64,000 bases of DNA from Chrysoperla carnea (GCF_905475395.1 NC_058337.1:113950368-114014367); one strand, 5' to 3'; shown: positions 1 to 14,412, counted from the stretch's first letter. Notes: a model not told the origin generated them from the letters alone. Numbers and translations: made by a program.

Positions 1-3000
1 AATTCACGTTATCATGACGTTATCTGGGGACACCCTAAATATCATCTCCAAGTACCCAGCACCGTCAAACAAACCGTAAACATAAATCTTGTATTACCAC
101 TTAATTTTTCTCAAGCCTCAATAAATTATACTTCTTAAGTCCTATCATAATATCAATACGGAATTTATTAAAACTCTTTATAAACACTTTGTACAGTGAG
201 TGCTAACTGCTAGGAACTTTCACTACAAGATACCTCTTCCTTTTCCTTCGACCTGGATACAAATTACTACTGAAAAATAGAATATTACACTTCTAGGGAG
301 CAAAAGAAAAGAATGTTTGTCAGACAAACTTATCAATAAAAAAAGAAAAGGTACATAGGCTGCAGATATGCAAAAATCGTTTCAGTGTAACGTGTTTCAG
401 ACACAACAGTATGGAAAAGTTTCACTTTATACTGCAGGACGAATAGTATATCACACGTCTAGGGGGCAAAAGTAAAGAATAATTATTAGCCTAGGCTTCA
501 TCTTGGTCGACAAGGATTATGAGATCGGAGACATTCATTACTTGCTCCCCTCTTGGCGTATACGCTATTTTTCTGCCCGATAGTGCAGTTTCCTTTTATG
601 TGTAATATACACTATTCTTCCTGCAGTTTAAAGTGAAACTTTTCCATGCTTTTGTGTCTGGAACACGTCAAAGTATTTTTGCATATCTGCACAACTTTTC
701 TTTCCTTTTCTTATCGGGAAGGAAAATGTTTTCATTATGCAGACAAATTCTTCCTCCTTCCTCCGATTAGACTAAAATGTATTTTGGTGTTTGTTTCTTT
801 GAGAGCTGTTCATAGAAACATACTGAAAATTTTGTTACCACTTTCTAAATTTACTACAATTTTCAACCCTGAAATCAATCATTTTCCAATGCCAGGTTTA
901 ATTATTGAATTCAGTAAATTGTCAAAGCCACACTTAAACTTCTTAAATTTTTTCTAATTTTAGTTTAACTAATTATCTTTTTAGATCCTTTAGAGACAAC
1001 GGCTTTGATTACCACCAATATCACTATAAGCCTATTTGTAAAGAATCTTGTTCACGTAATCAGTTTGTAATAATTTGTAGACAAATTCTCAATTATTGCC
1101 CTGCCTTTATAGTAATCTAGTAAGAGTAGGAAAAAGTAAGTAGGTATCACGAGAGAATTAATACCTGGTCCAAGCCCCTAAAGTCTCCCTTTGTATTAGA
1201 AAAAATATGTGTTAAATTTGCATTACTAGTTTTTCCAATAGATCAATCTCACTTTCAACAATTCACAAACTCCTTATATACAGTTTTACACAGCAATCAC
1301 CATCAATATCATTCAACCACCTATTGTATTATATATCTATCGTTATCTTATTCTAAAAATATCATTCTAAAAACACATTTACCATCTTTGTTCAACTGTA
1401 CAAAACAAAAACAAACAAAAAAATCTATCAAGAAAATATCATTCAAATTTATTTATGAGAGCATTGGAACCGTGATCTGAGTCGCTATAGTGAATGGATT
1501 TATTAAAAAAAAAAAATCTTATGGTTGATGATAAAATGGGCACATTGACAAGATATACCACACTCGTAGTAACAACTTTTTGAGAGATGTGGTGGACTCT
1601 CACACATGTCAATCATTACAAGATATTGGTCTCTGTCTTTGAGAAACTGAAGTTGTTATTGATTGTGTCAACGTGTTGTTAGAAATGTTGTTGAAATTAG
1701 AATTATTTTAATGATTTAAAAAAAAATAATAATATTTAGAGATACTGAATTAATTAATCAAAATGTATAAAGATGGATAAAAATCTTCGTTTTAGAGCTG
1801 TAAAGTTTTCTGTTACTTTAAATTTTTGTTTGAAACATTTTTCTTATTCGTTGGCAACAGAACTTAGCTAGCGCTGGACGTAACAATTTACTTTATAAAG
1901 TAATTTCCTTTTATTAAAAGATATAGACAATATTTTACATAAATGATGAAACCATTATTTTAAAAATAATAATAGCTGTTAAGATTTATACAAAAACTAG
2001 CTTGATACCCACCCGTTTTACTGGGCTTAAAAGTAAAAACCACCGCTTTATAGCCTCCACCTCTCTTGATATGCCCAGTTTTTAATTTTGTTAATTGTAA
2101 AATAGTCATAATTCATTGAGTATATCAGAAAAGTTGGCCATGAATTGTTTGACATTTACTATTTAAATTTTTTTAAAGAAATCTTAAATATATGGTTCAA
2201 AATGATTGAACTATTTTCTATAGTTTATAAAATTAAACTTTAAAATTGTAATTTCTCACAATTATGTTATTTTGTATAAATTTCGATAGACTCAGATGGT
2301 GTCGACTTGCCTTCTTATGCAATTTTTTGTCAAAAATCTAGGCAAAACACAATAGATACCTACTTAAAGGCAAGCAAAAAAAATGCCATTTTAAAATCTG
2401 ATAAAACCTTTTAAAAAGGAAACCCCTGCGGAAACTATACCTGCATTTGATAGACACACCAACAAAACAAAAAACCGCAAGCAATTTAAATGACCTAACA
2501 TTTATTTCACATAAAATCGTAAAAAAAATAAAATAAAAACAAAGCGAAGGAAATATTTAGATTTATTTATTCATTAACATTTAACTTTTTTCACTATAAA
2601 AACATCCGTTAGTTAATAAAATATTAATAAATTATAAGATAATGAAGAAACTGGTTGCATGTAAAGTGAGTGTGCAAAAACCGATGAGGGGGTTTATGCT
2701 ACCAGTTCGCCAGCAAAACAGCAATTCTGGATGTAATTTGATACTCAAGTCAACAATTGTTGCAATATCATAATTTGAACTATAAAACCTTTCACCATTT
2801 TCTAAGACTATTTAAGACTATGGTCTGTTTTTATATAATAGTGGCTTAAGGTATGTGATATTCGTACGATAGGTTGCGTACAAAACTTAATTTACAAAGA
2901 AAGGGGGTGTAATAATACTTGGTTTTCATGGGCTCCTTCCACTGTAATAAAACACATCCTCTGTTTAAGTAATGTTTTATTGCATCAATTTGATTTTGAG

Positions 3001-4246
3001 GAATGTATATTTTATTAATTAATTCAAATAAGAATAAGGTAATTATCTCGTAAATTAGGCCTCGGATCCAAATTTGGTACAGGACATTTTTTTCTTATTT
3101 TCTCAGTTTTTTCAGGAGGCAATTGTTCTGCAGTCAATAATAGAACACCCTGTATAGATATACAATTAACAGAAAGTGAAAAATTTACCGCGATACGTGT
3201 AAACTATATATTTGATGCAAAAATTAGCATTTTAAGGAATATATTAGAAAAGTGCGTCTTTTGAAAAATATATTCACTGTGGAAAATGTACATTAAAAAT
3301 TTATTTCTTGATAACTTCAAGGATAACTGTGTAGCGAATTATCTGTGTGATTTTATATTATCAGTATAGTTCTTGGATAACATTCGAAGTTAATTAGAGT
3401 TCGAACGTTTAGCTCAAACAAACTGATTTGATAAACAGGACATCTTCAATTGACAACATATTTGTTCATTTACATTAACACCTCTAACACAAAATTCTAC
3501 TCATGGATTTTATGATTACTTGATCACGAATAGTGGCCAACTTAAAGAATAATAAATTTAAAGCAAAGATTTAAGTTTAGTAGCATCTGTTAAAACGTGA
3601 ACGTAGCTGTTATAAATAAAAATAAATATTAATTACAATTATAATTTATAAATCGATTCAATTATAATAAAACTCAGCGGGTTCCTAATTAAGACCATAA
3701 TAATATAAACTGTATATGTTTGTTTATATGTGTATGTATGTATATTTATATTATTTAGAAATTAAATTAGTATGTTAATTTGTTTTAATTAATAAAATGG
3801 TATAATTAAAATGTGTTTCTATAACTTTGTGAACTAAACTAACAACTTTACATTTAAACTAAAAGGTAAAATCATTATCATCGGAATGAGAACTGCACGC
3901 ATGTGAATGCTTTTAGTACCTATAGTATATTTAGACCGCGGGTCCACAATCAACCAAAATTTCTATGATTCCTTTTATCTTAAAAATATTGGATTTTCCA
4001 TCTAAGAAATAATCTATCTAGCATCTATAATTAAAATTCACATCGTCGCTAAACAATCTTTTTCACAACAACGTAATTGTTAGACACTTACATGAAACAA
4101 CTCCAATATGGTTCGATTAAGAAAACATTTTAGTTTCCCAGAAATCAAAATTGTATGCATATTTAACTGTCGAAATATTTTTCAAAAAATTTCTCATATC
4201 AAAAAAGTTTTTTACTGTCAAAAATGAGAACAAGTAAAATTTTCAC
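1..4246. other. AT-rich stretch without recognised gene
   Basis: No exon or large inverted repeat noted. A 103-codon open frame at 646-957 has no recognised similarity. An isolated AACACCCTGTATA repeat end is at about 3147. Confidence 0.4.
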
Positions 4247-4510
4247 AATTTAAAAAACCCCCGACAATTTTTTTCAAGAACGGAACCCTAAGCTCCCACT
4301 TGAAACATAATTAAGTATATTCTCTATTACATTACCTTTTCCCTTAAAGCCTTCTCCAAACCGAATCGATTTTGAAAATCATCGCCTATTTTTTCGTTGT
4401 TTCGGGTACGGTACACATTAAATTAACTTTTAAACGAAACAAAAAAATTTTTAATCGATTCATCCGTTTAGGCGCTACGATGCCACAAACAGACAGACAG
4501 ACAGACGTGG
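4247..4510 (-). repeat. Dispersed repeat C copy (GGTTCCGTACC family)
   Basis: Shares ACGGAACCCTAAGCTC, CTTGAAACATA, GATTTTGAAAATCATCGC, TTGTTTCGGGTACGG and GCGCTACGATGCCACAAACA then GACAGACAG with four other copies. Reverse orientation relative to 34475-34880. Confidence 0.75.
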
Positions 4511-5865
4511 GTTAAAAATAAATAATTTTCCATTTTTGTTATTTTGTTTCTATAGTGTTAAATATATATTTTGACAAAAAATTGAGGTAAAATACAGCCC
4601 ACAGAAGTGCTCATCTTAATTTGAATAAAAAATTTGGTATTTGAAAAAATATTTCTTTAATAATTTGTATTATTTGATAAAAATTGTTGTTTTAGCGATA
4701 ATCATAATTGATATTTTCTGCATAAAATCTTAATTGAAAAACCTATTAAATCGCCTCATGCAACTTTCTGCTTTTTTTTATGTATGTTATTGAAACATGA
4801 AAATCGAAAAACTCGATTTTCTTAAATTTCAAACTTCTATCTCCGATCAAAGCTTCAGTTCTTTTACAAACTTATCCTCCAAACATCAAACATAAAGAAT
4901 TCTAGAAATTTTGCTTCATTATGAGCTCACGGTCTTATAGTTTGAATAGTAAATTGTGTAAAATAGCAAAACTAAATCTTGTGTCATGTTCTAATTGGAG
5001 AAAATAAAATTGGGATATTTTAAAAGGATATAATTGTCAATGTTTTTGTAATATATTTTAACTTTTGTTATCAGATAGAAAGATCTGGATGTCTATTTAT
5101 TATTTATTAGGCGAGTGTTTTAGTTTTGAAATTAAAAAAAAAAGGACGCTTAAAACTATTGTCAAGTGTGTGGGTTGGAGCGCACGCATACAGTGGGAGG
5201 GTTCGGTAGTTAATGTATAAATCACAAGAGAAATTTGAGACAGAAATAAAAATTCCAGAAATGTTCCAGAAAAACTATCAATCATTTAACTGTTCCACAA
5301 TACTTCTCTAAGACATGCCTTTAAAAAAAAATTTTACCAATAAATAAATATGTTTTCATCAAAACATTACATTCGTTGATGCCGTAACTATAATTGATTT
5401 TAAATAATCCGGTTTAAAATCTCTTGAATAACAAAAATATCGAATTAAAATAAATAAAATAATTGTTTTTAAAATATAATCATTAGATTTCAATGGAATG
5501 TTGCGTATTTTAATCTCTTAAACAAGACGCACACCATAGTTGTTCAAAGTAATCGAATAATTAGCATTTTTTTGTTGAGTTTCTATTCAAACATACCTAT
5601 AAGTGCCGCAGCCACCATCAAATGAATTTGTTATTCAATTCTTTATTTTTAAAACTAAATAACACACGTAAAGCCAGTGTTAAATGTCACTAATGAAGTT
5701 ATTTTAAATTCTTATCTTTTGAAATTCATTCTTTATAAAAGAGACAAAGACAGCAGTATGTTTTTATGGCATCGAGGGTTATTTTTGTTTTTGGAAGTAA
5801 TCCATTGCTGATATGAATAAATAATTTTAAAAAAAAGGCCGAGGGGTTAGTTAACCCTACATCGG

Positions 5866-6157
5866 GCATGGGCGAGTTATATTAAGTCGAAGTCACCATT
5901 GTTATAACTTTATTGTGTGCCATAAACTTTATTGTATGTCTCTGTATCCAAGATTCCACCTCATAGAGGTGGAAGTGAGAAGAGTATACGACTCTTCTAC
6001 CTATCTCAGTTTCTCTTATAGTAATGAGATAAGTAGACAAAAAATGTTGTCTCTCTGTCTTACTCGTATTTTTGATTGTCAATGGTTAGATTGCCATTTT
6101 CTTACTATTTTAGATACAGAAGTATGAGGGACTTCCCTGAGCCACTTTTGCCCATGC
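5866..6157. mobile_element. Possible MITE with 8-bp inverted tips
   Basis: Ends GCATGGGC and GCCCATGC, 292 bp apart. Internal hairpins include AGAAGAGT-ATACG-ACTCTTCT. Similarity between the two sides beyond the tips is weak. Confidence 0.4.
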
Positions 6158-7126
6158 TTGTGTTGGAGCATTAAATCTGTCAACGCTACAACAAAAACTA
6201 TCATATATTGAGCATCTGTGCACACAGCATAGCAAGTAGCATATGGCCAGATCACTCAGGTAAATTGAACAACGTTGGTTGCATGATTCCCTTCGAAATT
6301 CTTGTTTATTGATTTTTCATAAACTAAACGATCAACTACATCCTATTTAGGCTCAAAATATCCCTAATTTGTGTTTTTTTACGTGTTAAATATCGATAAC
6401 TTTGAAAATTTATTGCATCTAATAGAAACAGTCAATGTTCCTGCAACTTTTTTTACAACTTTATGTCTTTAAAAACTATCTTTCTACAACAATTTCGTGG
6501 CAATCTACTTTTAGTCTCATTGCGCTAGAAATATCTTAAGCCTTAAGACAAATGAACGCATTTTAATAAGGAAACTCGTTTTTCTCTAATAGAGGTCCAC
6601 AATTTTTGTACACGGACTTTCTTTTACACATATTGTATGAGTAAAAAAATTGACCGTGTGACTTTTTACTATCCCAAATAAATACACATATCATAATGTA
6701 TTTTTTTTTTTGTATAAACACACCCTCTCCCTTACAAATAGGTATAATACTTTCATCCCCTTGTGCTATTTATAAATAATATACAATTGACACATTTAAA
6801 TAAAAAAATTGATGTATACAATAAGTTGATTTTAATTTTAGTTTTTTTTTATGTTTTTACATTTCAATAAATCATAAATAAATTCATTTAATATTTAAAT
6901 AAATTATATTGGGTGGTTTTGTATAGCTTTGACTTCACCCGAATCATTTGTAAAAGTTTGTATTTTGAGAAATCTTAAAAGCTATCTTTAATTATAGACT
7001 CCTGTAAGCTAAAACCTTCTTTTGACTACGTTTAGATTGTGTGATTTGTGATTTTTGACATATTCAATTAAAACGTCTATATTTTAAATTTATTTGCTGT
7101 GAAGTACCCGCTTTGCTATACTGACT

Positions 7127-7397
7127 TTAACGGTTTACAAGACCCAATTGTGTTGCTCATTTACAAACTCGACCTCACTTTTTGCGTCCTGAGTACCCTG
7201 TAAAAATTACATTTTTTTTCGTTTTTGAGTTATCGTGTGTAACAGACAGACAGACAGACAACCGAAAATGGACTAATTAGGTGATTTTATAAACACCTTT
7301 ACCAAAATTTATTCATAGCATCAATATTTTTAAGCGTTACAAACTTGGGACTTAACTTAGTATAAATTACATATTACATATATGCATGGTATAAAAA
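7127..7397 (+). repeat. Dispersed repeat A, 5'-truncated copy
   Basis: Only the right half is present, starting at GGTTTACAAGACCCAATTGT and ending at GCATGGTATAAAAA. Confidence 0.8.
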
Positions 7398-10300
7398 CCG
7401 TGAATTATTATTTGAATAAGCGGATTTTATCTGCAAAGGCAAATGCTTGTTACTAGGCTTTAAGCACTTTAATAGCCACAAATAATGTCTGATTGAACGG
7501 AAAGTGTCTTGGCTGCTTTTGGGTAACGCAAAACCAAAACCTAAATATTTAGTCTTTTATTTCGGCACAAATAACATTACAGACCATTAAAAACTTTCTA
7601 AATTTCCAATTGAGAAAAGTTAAAGATTTAAAAAAATTGATAAAATATTCATGCGTTTATTTAAATATGTTTAGTTAAAGAAAAATTTCAAACGCAATTG
7701 TATACTCGCGTATTTTATGGTAAAATTCATGAGTCATTGTGCGATGTCGCTCCTCGCTATAGCTGTGTTTAAAACAATATAATTCTTAACACAGTTTTAA
7801 AAACGTTACCTCATTGAAATTAAAATAACAAAATAAGAATCTATTTATATAACTTTTTAAAAATAATAATTAATTATTAAATATAATTTTCGTACGTGTT
7901 TAGAATAAAAACTAATTTATAATAAGTATACGAACTAGAACTAATAGTATTAGCTCGAGCGAATATTGTTTGTAGTATAGTATCAAATAAGACTAGTGTC
8001 TTGAAAATTCGAATAGTATTTCTTCGGATTTTCGAAAAAATAAATTTGACTCAAACTGGCTTTTTTTAATAATATTTATGAAATTAGTTAAGTTTGATAG
8101 GGTTCATTGTAGCAGTTTTGAACTTCGAATACAATTATTGGTATCGAAATATTCAAATTTTTATTGGTGAAAGTCGTTTTATCCAATTTGGTTACTAAAA
8201 GCGCTGGCTAGTGTATAAAACATATTCCTTAGTAAAAAAAAATACAGTTGTGTCTGGATAACACTCGATATTCAGAAACGTCCAATAATCGGAACATTTT
8301 TCGTCCTCCTGGACTTTCCATAAAACTCTTTCAATCACTCAAAAAGGATATTGTTTGTTTGTATATACATCTTAATTTATGATTCTAAAAACACTAACAA
8401 AGCTAAATTAGCGTCTTCAAAATAATGAACTGATCTCTACTGAATTTAACAGGAAATGGCCAGGAGAGTTTAAACATTATCTTAGATTCTTAGATAACGA
8501 ACTAGAATTGAGAATGATATAAAATAGATTATATATTCTATGATTTTTGTTTGTTTATATTGTGGTGATGACGTACATTGTCAAAATTAGGAACTTAGGC
8601 ATTAATTATTTCTTGTTTCAATTTCTGAAACTTTGGGATTTAATAGTAAGCTCTATTCTTAGCCTGTGAAGGTTTTACCATATAGTTTTAGCACAGGAGA
8701 GGTGTCGTGCCACCCGGTAGATATTATATTCTTTTCGGACCTTGGTACATTATAAATGTGGTGCTTTCTTTTTTTATTTAAGGTATTAATTTTAGACGTC
8801 AAATACATGTTTGATTCTTTAAAGAATTTACTTAAAACTTATTTTACTTATTTAAAAATTATTTACTTATTTAAAGTTTTTACTGGATGAAATAATTGTA
8901 GTACAGTTTAAAAAAGACATACTTCTGATTTAGTAGTCAACCCAATATGTACATTACGTTTGGTGTGATTAGGATATTTATTATGACATAGCATAAAAAT
9001 TACATTGTACTTACTTTAAATTATCTTTGTTTTCTTTAACTTCTGATAACTTTCACTGCACTCAATTTTTTTAAAATGATAAAACATAAAATTTTGACAA
9101 ATAGACAGTTATAAAAAGGTTTTTGCATTTTCTCAAAATTCATGGCACCTGAATCGATTGAAAAAGTTTTAGTTTCCTTGGTAACCTAGATGTCTCTTTC
9201 TGGTGTCAGTTGCAGTTTTTTTGGTTTTAACTACCAACCAACAAACAAAAATCGTGCGATAAGAAACATAGTTACAAAAAAAAGAGTAGTTAAGTGTGAC
9301 TCTCGATACTGCTATACTACCTTAATTTCCAAAAAACCTGTACCATTTTATTATGTTCTAAACTAGCCTTATTATGGTAGTTTGCTTAGTACGTGGTAGT
9401 TTACTAAGAATATGAACGCGGTGCGGTACCTACTGTAATATTATTAGATAATCTCTACTAATGGTATTGTAAACATTTAAACATGTCTCGCGATATAATG
9501 GGTACACACTCAACTTAAGAATTTGTAATGAACCGCTTGCTGGCAGTTCAACCCAGTTAGAGGTATACCTTTAATTAGAGGCATAATATTACTTTATAAA
9601 ACAAACTGTTTACATTTATAATTATTTTAAAATAGGAAGAAGTAATGAACAAGTGTGTGTATGCTTCCAAATTAGGTGCTTTGTATTTCCGGTGGAAATT
9701 ATTTTTCATTTAAGAGATTCTGAGATGTGTGAAAATTACATTAGTTAAATAATTTTTATAAAGTTTTACTAAAGACACTTGAATGTTGACAAAATTTATT
9801 TACAAGGTGTTCTTTTTAATTGGCATATGCTTGAAGCTCGATAAATTAATTTACTCCAGGAAAATGCTTCAAACGAATAATGTTAGTTTCAAAAGCACAC
9901 ATCTTAATCCGGCATCGAATTCGATATAAATTTTCAGGTTCAATTAAAATCTCACTCCGATACATAATTGACAAAAATAAGGTGAATTCTTTAAGTTAGA
10001 AAGTTATTCTTTATAAATACGCAAACATTTCTTGTATGAAATTTTATTTTGCAAACCGAATAGTTTAGACAGTAATTGGTAGCAAAAATTTAGTATGCGT
10101 TAGTTCATTATATTTGTTCACTTTTATTGAATTTATTGGAAAATTTTTTCGAAGGGTGCCTAGATTTCTCAGAAACCATTAAACGAAATAATAATTTTGA
10201 TACGAAAAAACAATTTTGGATAAAACATTTAAGTCCCTTTTTGCCTAAACTGTTCGGTTTGCTAAAAAATGATTCGAACAAAAATTTATTTTATTTAGTT

Positions 10301-10530
10301 TCACCAGGCCCGTTGTCTGTCTGTAATCAAATCTTGCAAGCCAAATTTGATCCACTTCCCGGTTTCCGATTGAGCTAAAATTTTGCATGCACATTTAGTT
10401 TTGATGACAATGCATGGTAAGATTGAGACACCTTGATTTTCTCATCGCTTCCACCATATTTGATATATATACATTGTTTTAGTCTTAAATTAAAAATTTT
10501 AATAAAACTTTTTAAGCAACAAGCTTTAAT
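7398..10530. other. AT-rich stretch without recognised gene
   Basis: Nothing coding. The open frame at 10127-10378 ends in CACTTCCCGGTTTCCGATTG, which looks like repeat sequence rather than a gene. Confidence 0.4.
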
Positions 10531-10747
10531 TGTACTAAAAAGAAATAAATAATTTTATTTATGAGTCACTCATCCCCGACTATTTGTAAAAACTTGAGGC
10601 GCTGAATATCAAGAATGAATCGAAAAATAATTAGGTATGTGGAATAGATGAGGCGTTCTTATTCATTTTGAATATTTTAAATTGAACGCCTCAAGTAGTC
10701 GGGTATAAGTGACTCATAGATAAAATTATTTTCTACTTTTTAGTACA
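10531..10747. mobile_element. Fold-back MITE, about 65-bp arms
   Basis: Left tip TGTACTAAAAAGAAATAAAT, right tip ending CTACTTTTTAGTACA. The arms share AATTTTATTTATGAGTCACT against AGTGACTCATAGATAAAATT, and an inner CTTGAGGCG / CGCCTCAAG pair. Confidence 0.82.
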
Positions 10748-11457
10748 ATAATATCCCTTAAAAAGTATTTTTCATTAATTTTTTTAAAAATTAATAACAA
10801 CTTAAGTTAATGATAATCAGTAGGATCTTTTCAATTTATCTTTGTTTTCAAGCGAATCATTGATGATTTCTTTGTTAGATATTTTAACATAAATAACATT
10901 ATATTAATAGCTAAAAAATTACAAAAATAAATTTTTTTATGATATGTGGAAATGGTTTTTCCTTATCATAAATATATTAAAAAAGACCGATAAGGCACAT
11001 AATTTATATTCAAATACACAGCAGATAGAGATAATATCACATTTAAATACAAAATTTTATTTTTTATCAAAGAATAATATATACATTTTGTTTCTTTGCT
11101 CATAAAGTTCGCTGCTGGCTTCTTATCAGCACAGAAAAAAAAACACAAAGATAAAAAAATATATAATTTTAGATTATTATAACTAAGTTGAATGATATAC
11201 AATGAACAAAGATGCTTTGTAGAAATATAATCACAATTATTCTATCGGACATAAAAGTTGAGTAGTACAGTACCAATCGGCGCATGAGTACAAACAACTA
11301 TTCTACCTCTAATTTTTGTATACGATTCTCCTCAAATTTTTTTTATACGAAAATAATTTATTATGCCTTGGGAAAGATTTTAAGGTTATTTGGACAATTT
11401 AGAACAAGAAAGGACTTTTGGACAAATTTTCTCTGAAACTTATAGAAACTTATTTAA

Positions 11458-12133
11458 AGTTCGAAAAAATACGAAAATGGCCACTTTCAATTCTAAAAAA
11501 CAATACGAAAAATAAAAAATTTTAATGTAGCTAAAGTTCTTAAATATTCTTCAAACATGCTTTAAAAAATTTCCATAGCGCCTTAGCCTATTATTTAAGC
11601 CCTTTTATTTTAATAAATAATTAAGTGCTTGCATATACCGATTGTAAACTATCTCGTTAACCACATAAAATATATATGAAGTAAGAAGAGTTTTTATGAA
11701 CGTTCTTATGTATAAAACAAAGAGCGAATGTGTGCTGTGTGTTATGATGTGATTGATATTGTATGCGTACAACTTCAAGTGAAAGCCTGACCGGCTGTGT
11801 TCATGTATACACATATAAAATCCCTCTTTGTTTCATACATAAGAACGTCCATAAGAACTCTTCTTACTTCATAAATTATAAAAGGCTAACGATATGGTTT
11901 ACAAACAGTAAATACTCTGCGAGAATGGAAGAGAGGCTTGCTAAATTAGACTCATATGTTTAGTCTCTCTTCCACACACGCAGTGTATATATGCAAAAAC
12001 CTAGAGCACTGTGAAACTCTTTGTTAAGGGATGTTTGAAGAATAATTATTTTTACTTTGGCAAGGTTAAATTTTTTTGTTTTTCATTTTGTTTTTCAGGA
12101 TTAAAAGTGGTCATTTTCGCATTTTTTCGAACT
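11458..12133. mobile_element. Long imperfect fold-back element, about 676 bp
   Basis: The outer arms match in inverse: AGTTCGAAAAAATACGAAAA on the left and TTTTCGCATTTTTTCGAACT on the right. Inner arms 11670-11735 and 11812-11873 also pair (GAAGTAAGAAGAGTTTTTAT against AAGAACTCTTCTTACTTC). Pairing persists with gaps to a small centre near 11770. Confidence 0.8.
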
Positions 12134-12723
12134 TGTACATAATTTATATCTACCAATAACTACCAACATGTGTACATCACATCGTACGAACATTTTTTCA
12201 CTTTACCTACTATAAAAGTGGTTCGGTCCCATACAAGGTCGTTACAAACAATTTTGACTGTACATATTTTGATAACTTGTCACGACATTTTTATCTATTG
12301 CAAATGTCTATTAAAAAATATAATGATTTTATCTGGATATCTTATTTAAGTACAGGCGAACTTTGGACAAAATTATTTTTAAACATATTAAAAAAAAAAA
12401 TTACAAATTTTTTTTTTATTAATCATATTTTTTGTAAATTACAAATTTGTATACCCGATTTATTTTCATTTCAAAATAGAGTGCAATAAGATTTGCCACT
12501 TAATAATCTAGTAACATTATTGGTGCGAAAGCTTGGCACACTTTCGTAAGTTTATTTAAGACATTTAAATTTCGGATATTTCTTTCCATAATAAACTTAA
12601 GGTACGGATGAAATACGTCTCGTATCTGAGAGTTATTGCGTTATTTAACGTTGGATAAGCACTACCAGAGAAATGTTTGGAAAATAAGAATGCCATAATT
12701 TAATTAAAAAACTTAATCTTATT

Positions 12724-13040
12724 AAGGTAGTACTATCGGTAATAGACTTTGCATTCAGAATTTAATGAAACTAGGCATAGTTGTACATTATTATATCATA
12801 ATTAACCAGTTAAATTTTTAGGGGCCTTCAGAGAGATGAAAAAAAAGATATTTTAAAGATATTTTAACATTGATCCTTATGGGAAATCACAGATTTTATT
12901 TTATTTCACAAAACTGGACGTTCAGATTTTCAGTTCTCTGAAAAAAAAATTTAACTGGTTAATTATGATATAATAATGGAAATCTTTGCCAAGTTTCATT
13001 AAATTCTGAATGCAAAGTCTATTACCGATAGTACCACCTT
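12724..13040. mobile_element. Fold-back MITE, about 97-bp arms
   Basis: Left arm 12724-12820, right arm 12945-13040. Tips are AAGGTAGTACTATCGGTAAT and ATTACCGATAGTACCACCTT. The arms share ACTTTGCATTCAGAATTTAA, TTATATCATAATTAACCAGT and other blocks. The 124-bp centre is unpaired. Confidence 0.88.
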
Positions 13041-13866
13041 CAAACTACAGTCACATTAAAATTATTTGAAAACGTTTTTTCTTTAATTAAGTGACAAAAC
13101 TGTCTGGCATTCAAAATTACTAGCAGAGCATGAAAAATTATTTTAAATAATTGATTAAAAACATATTTAGCAATTCATACATTGGGCCAATAACGTAAAG
13201 TACAAACAAATACACGAAATTATCATTACCCATTTTAATGATTTAAAAAAAAATTAAAATCAATTTTATCAACAAAAAAAAAGGTGATATTAAAAAAAAT
13301 TTGATAACAAATTTATTTTTTATCAAAATAATATCAAAAAATTTTTAAATGAAAAAAACAGTTTACTAATTAAAATTAAATCATATTAACAAATAAAAAA
13401 AATAATCGAATAGAAAACCAACGCGACTAATAAAAAAAAAAATTTGGTGTGAATAAACCCAAATTACCTCTGTATGCAAACCAACTATTTTGTTGTAAAT
13501 GGTATTTTTAATATAGGTATTTAAATAATCATAATGTGTTAAATTTAGGTAACAGTATTAATAAACGGTCCGAAATATCGAACAAGACTTTATTATATTA
13601 TAAAATTGATATATTAGCGGTATATTTGGAATCATACAGTAATGAGGAACAGGCTTAGGTATTTATTGGATTTAATATAATATTTAGAAGGATGTGGTTT
13701 GTTAAGGGTGAGGTTAAGCAAAGATAACCAAGTTACAAAAGTTACTTAAGATATTTAAATAATATTTGAAATCAATTTTGAGTAGGATTGATTTGATACT
13801 TTTGACGATTTCATCTCCTCCAGCTCCATGGCTCCAGGGAGAGGGGTCCTAGAGGGGAGTTATATC

Positions 13867-13906
13867 AAACCTAGGACCTTGTTGATATAAACAAGGTCCT
13901 AGGTTT
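13867..13906. repeat. Perfect 17-bp stem hairpin
   Basis: AAACCTAGGACCTTGTT (13867-13883), 6-nt loop, then AACAAGGTCCTAGGTTT (13890-13906). A perfect, relatively GC-rich stem in AT-rich surroundings. Confidence 0.9.
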
Positions 13907-14381
13907 CTGATACGAAATTTCACTGCTGTCTTCTCAGCCTCCCCTAGAAAATCCCATTTTCCTGTACTTGGAAAGGTTTTCCCTAGGGTGTGGGCCTTCA
14001 CGATTTTTCACGGATATGTGGCTTATACCAATTCTAGGAACACTTTAAGGTCTAGCCTTGTGCCAAGTTTAATCGAAATCGTTAGAGCCTTTTTTTAGAA
14101 AACCCGAAAAATCCTGTTTTGGCCTAAAGGGAAGTACCCTTGAAAAAAGGCCTAGGGAAAAAATGAAAAAATCGTCGGGAATTATAACCAAACTGAGCCT
14201 ATGTACCGAGTTTGAGAAAAATTGGTTGAAAATTGAAGGCTCCAGCTTGGTAACAGACATACCGACATACCGACATACCGACGGACGCAACATTTTTTAA
14301 AAACCACTTTTTTGGAATCAGGGACCCTCGAAACGTGTATTTCCGTTGAAACCCCGATATCGATTTTTTTTTCGATCGCAA

Positions 14382-14412
14382 TACTTTATTATATTTATAA
14401 TATAATAAAGTA
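14382..14412. repeat. Perfect 14-bp AT hairpin
   Basis: TACTTTATTATATT, TAT, AATATAATAAAGTA. It sits at the right edge of a repeat-like stretch (14035-14415) that also holds three ACATACCG units at 14257-14281. Confidence 0.8.

Noticed and set aside
646-957. 103-codon open frame on the plus strand
   Set aside because: Phe/Leu/Ser-biased AT-rich translation with no recognisable domain or splice context.
10127-10378. 83-codon open frame
   Set aside because: Its end overlaps sequence that looks like dispersed repeat (CACTTCCCGGTTTCC); no protein family is recognised.
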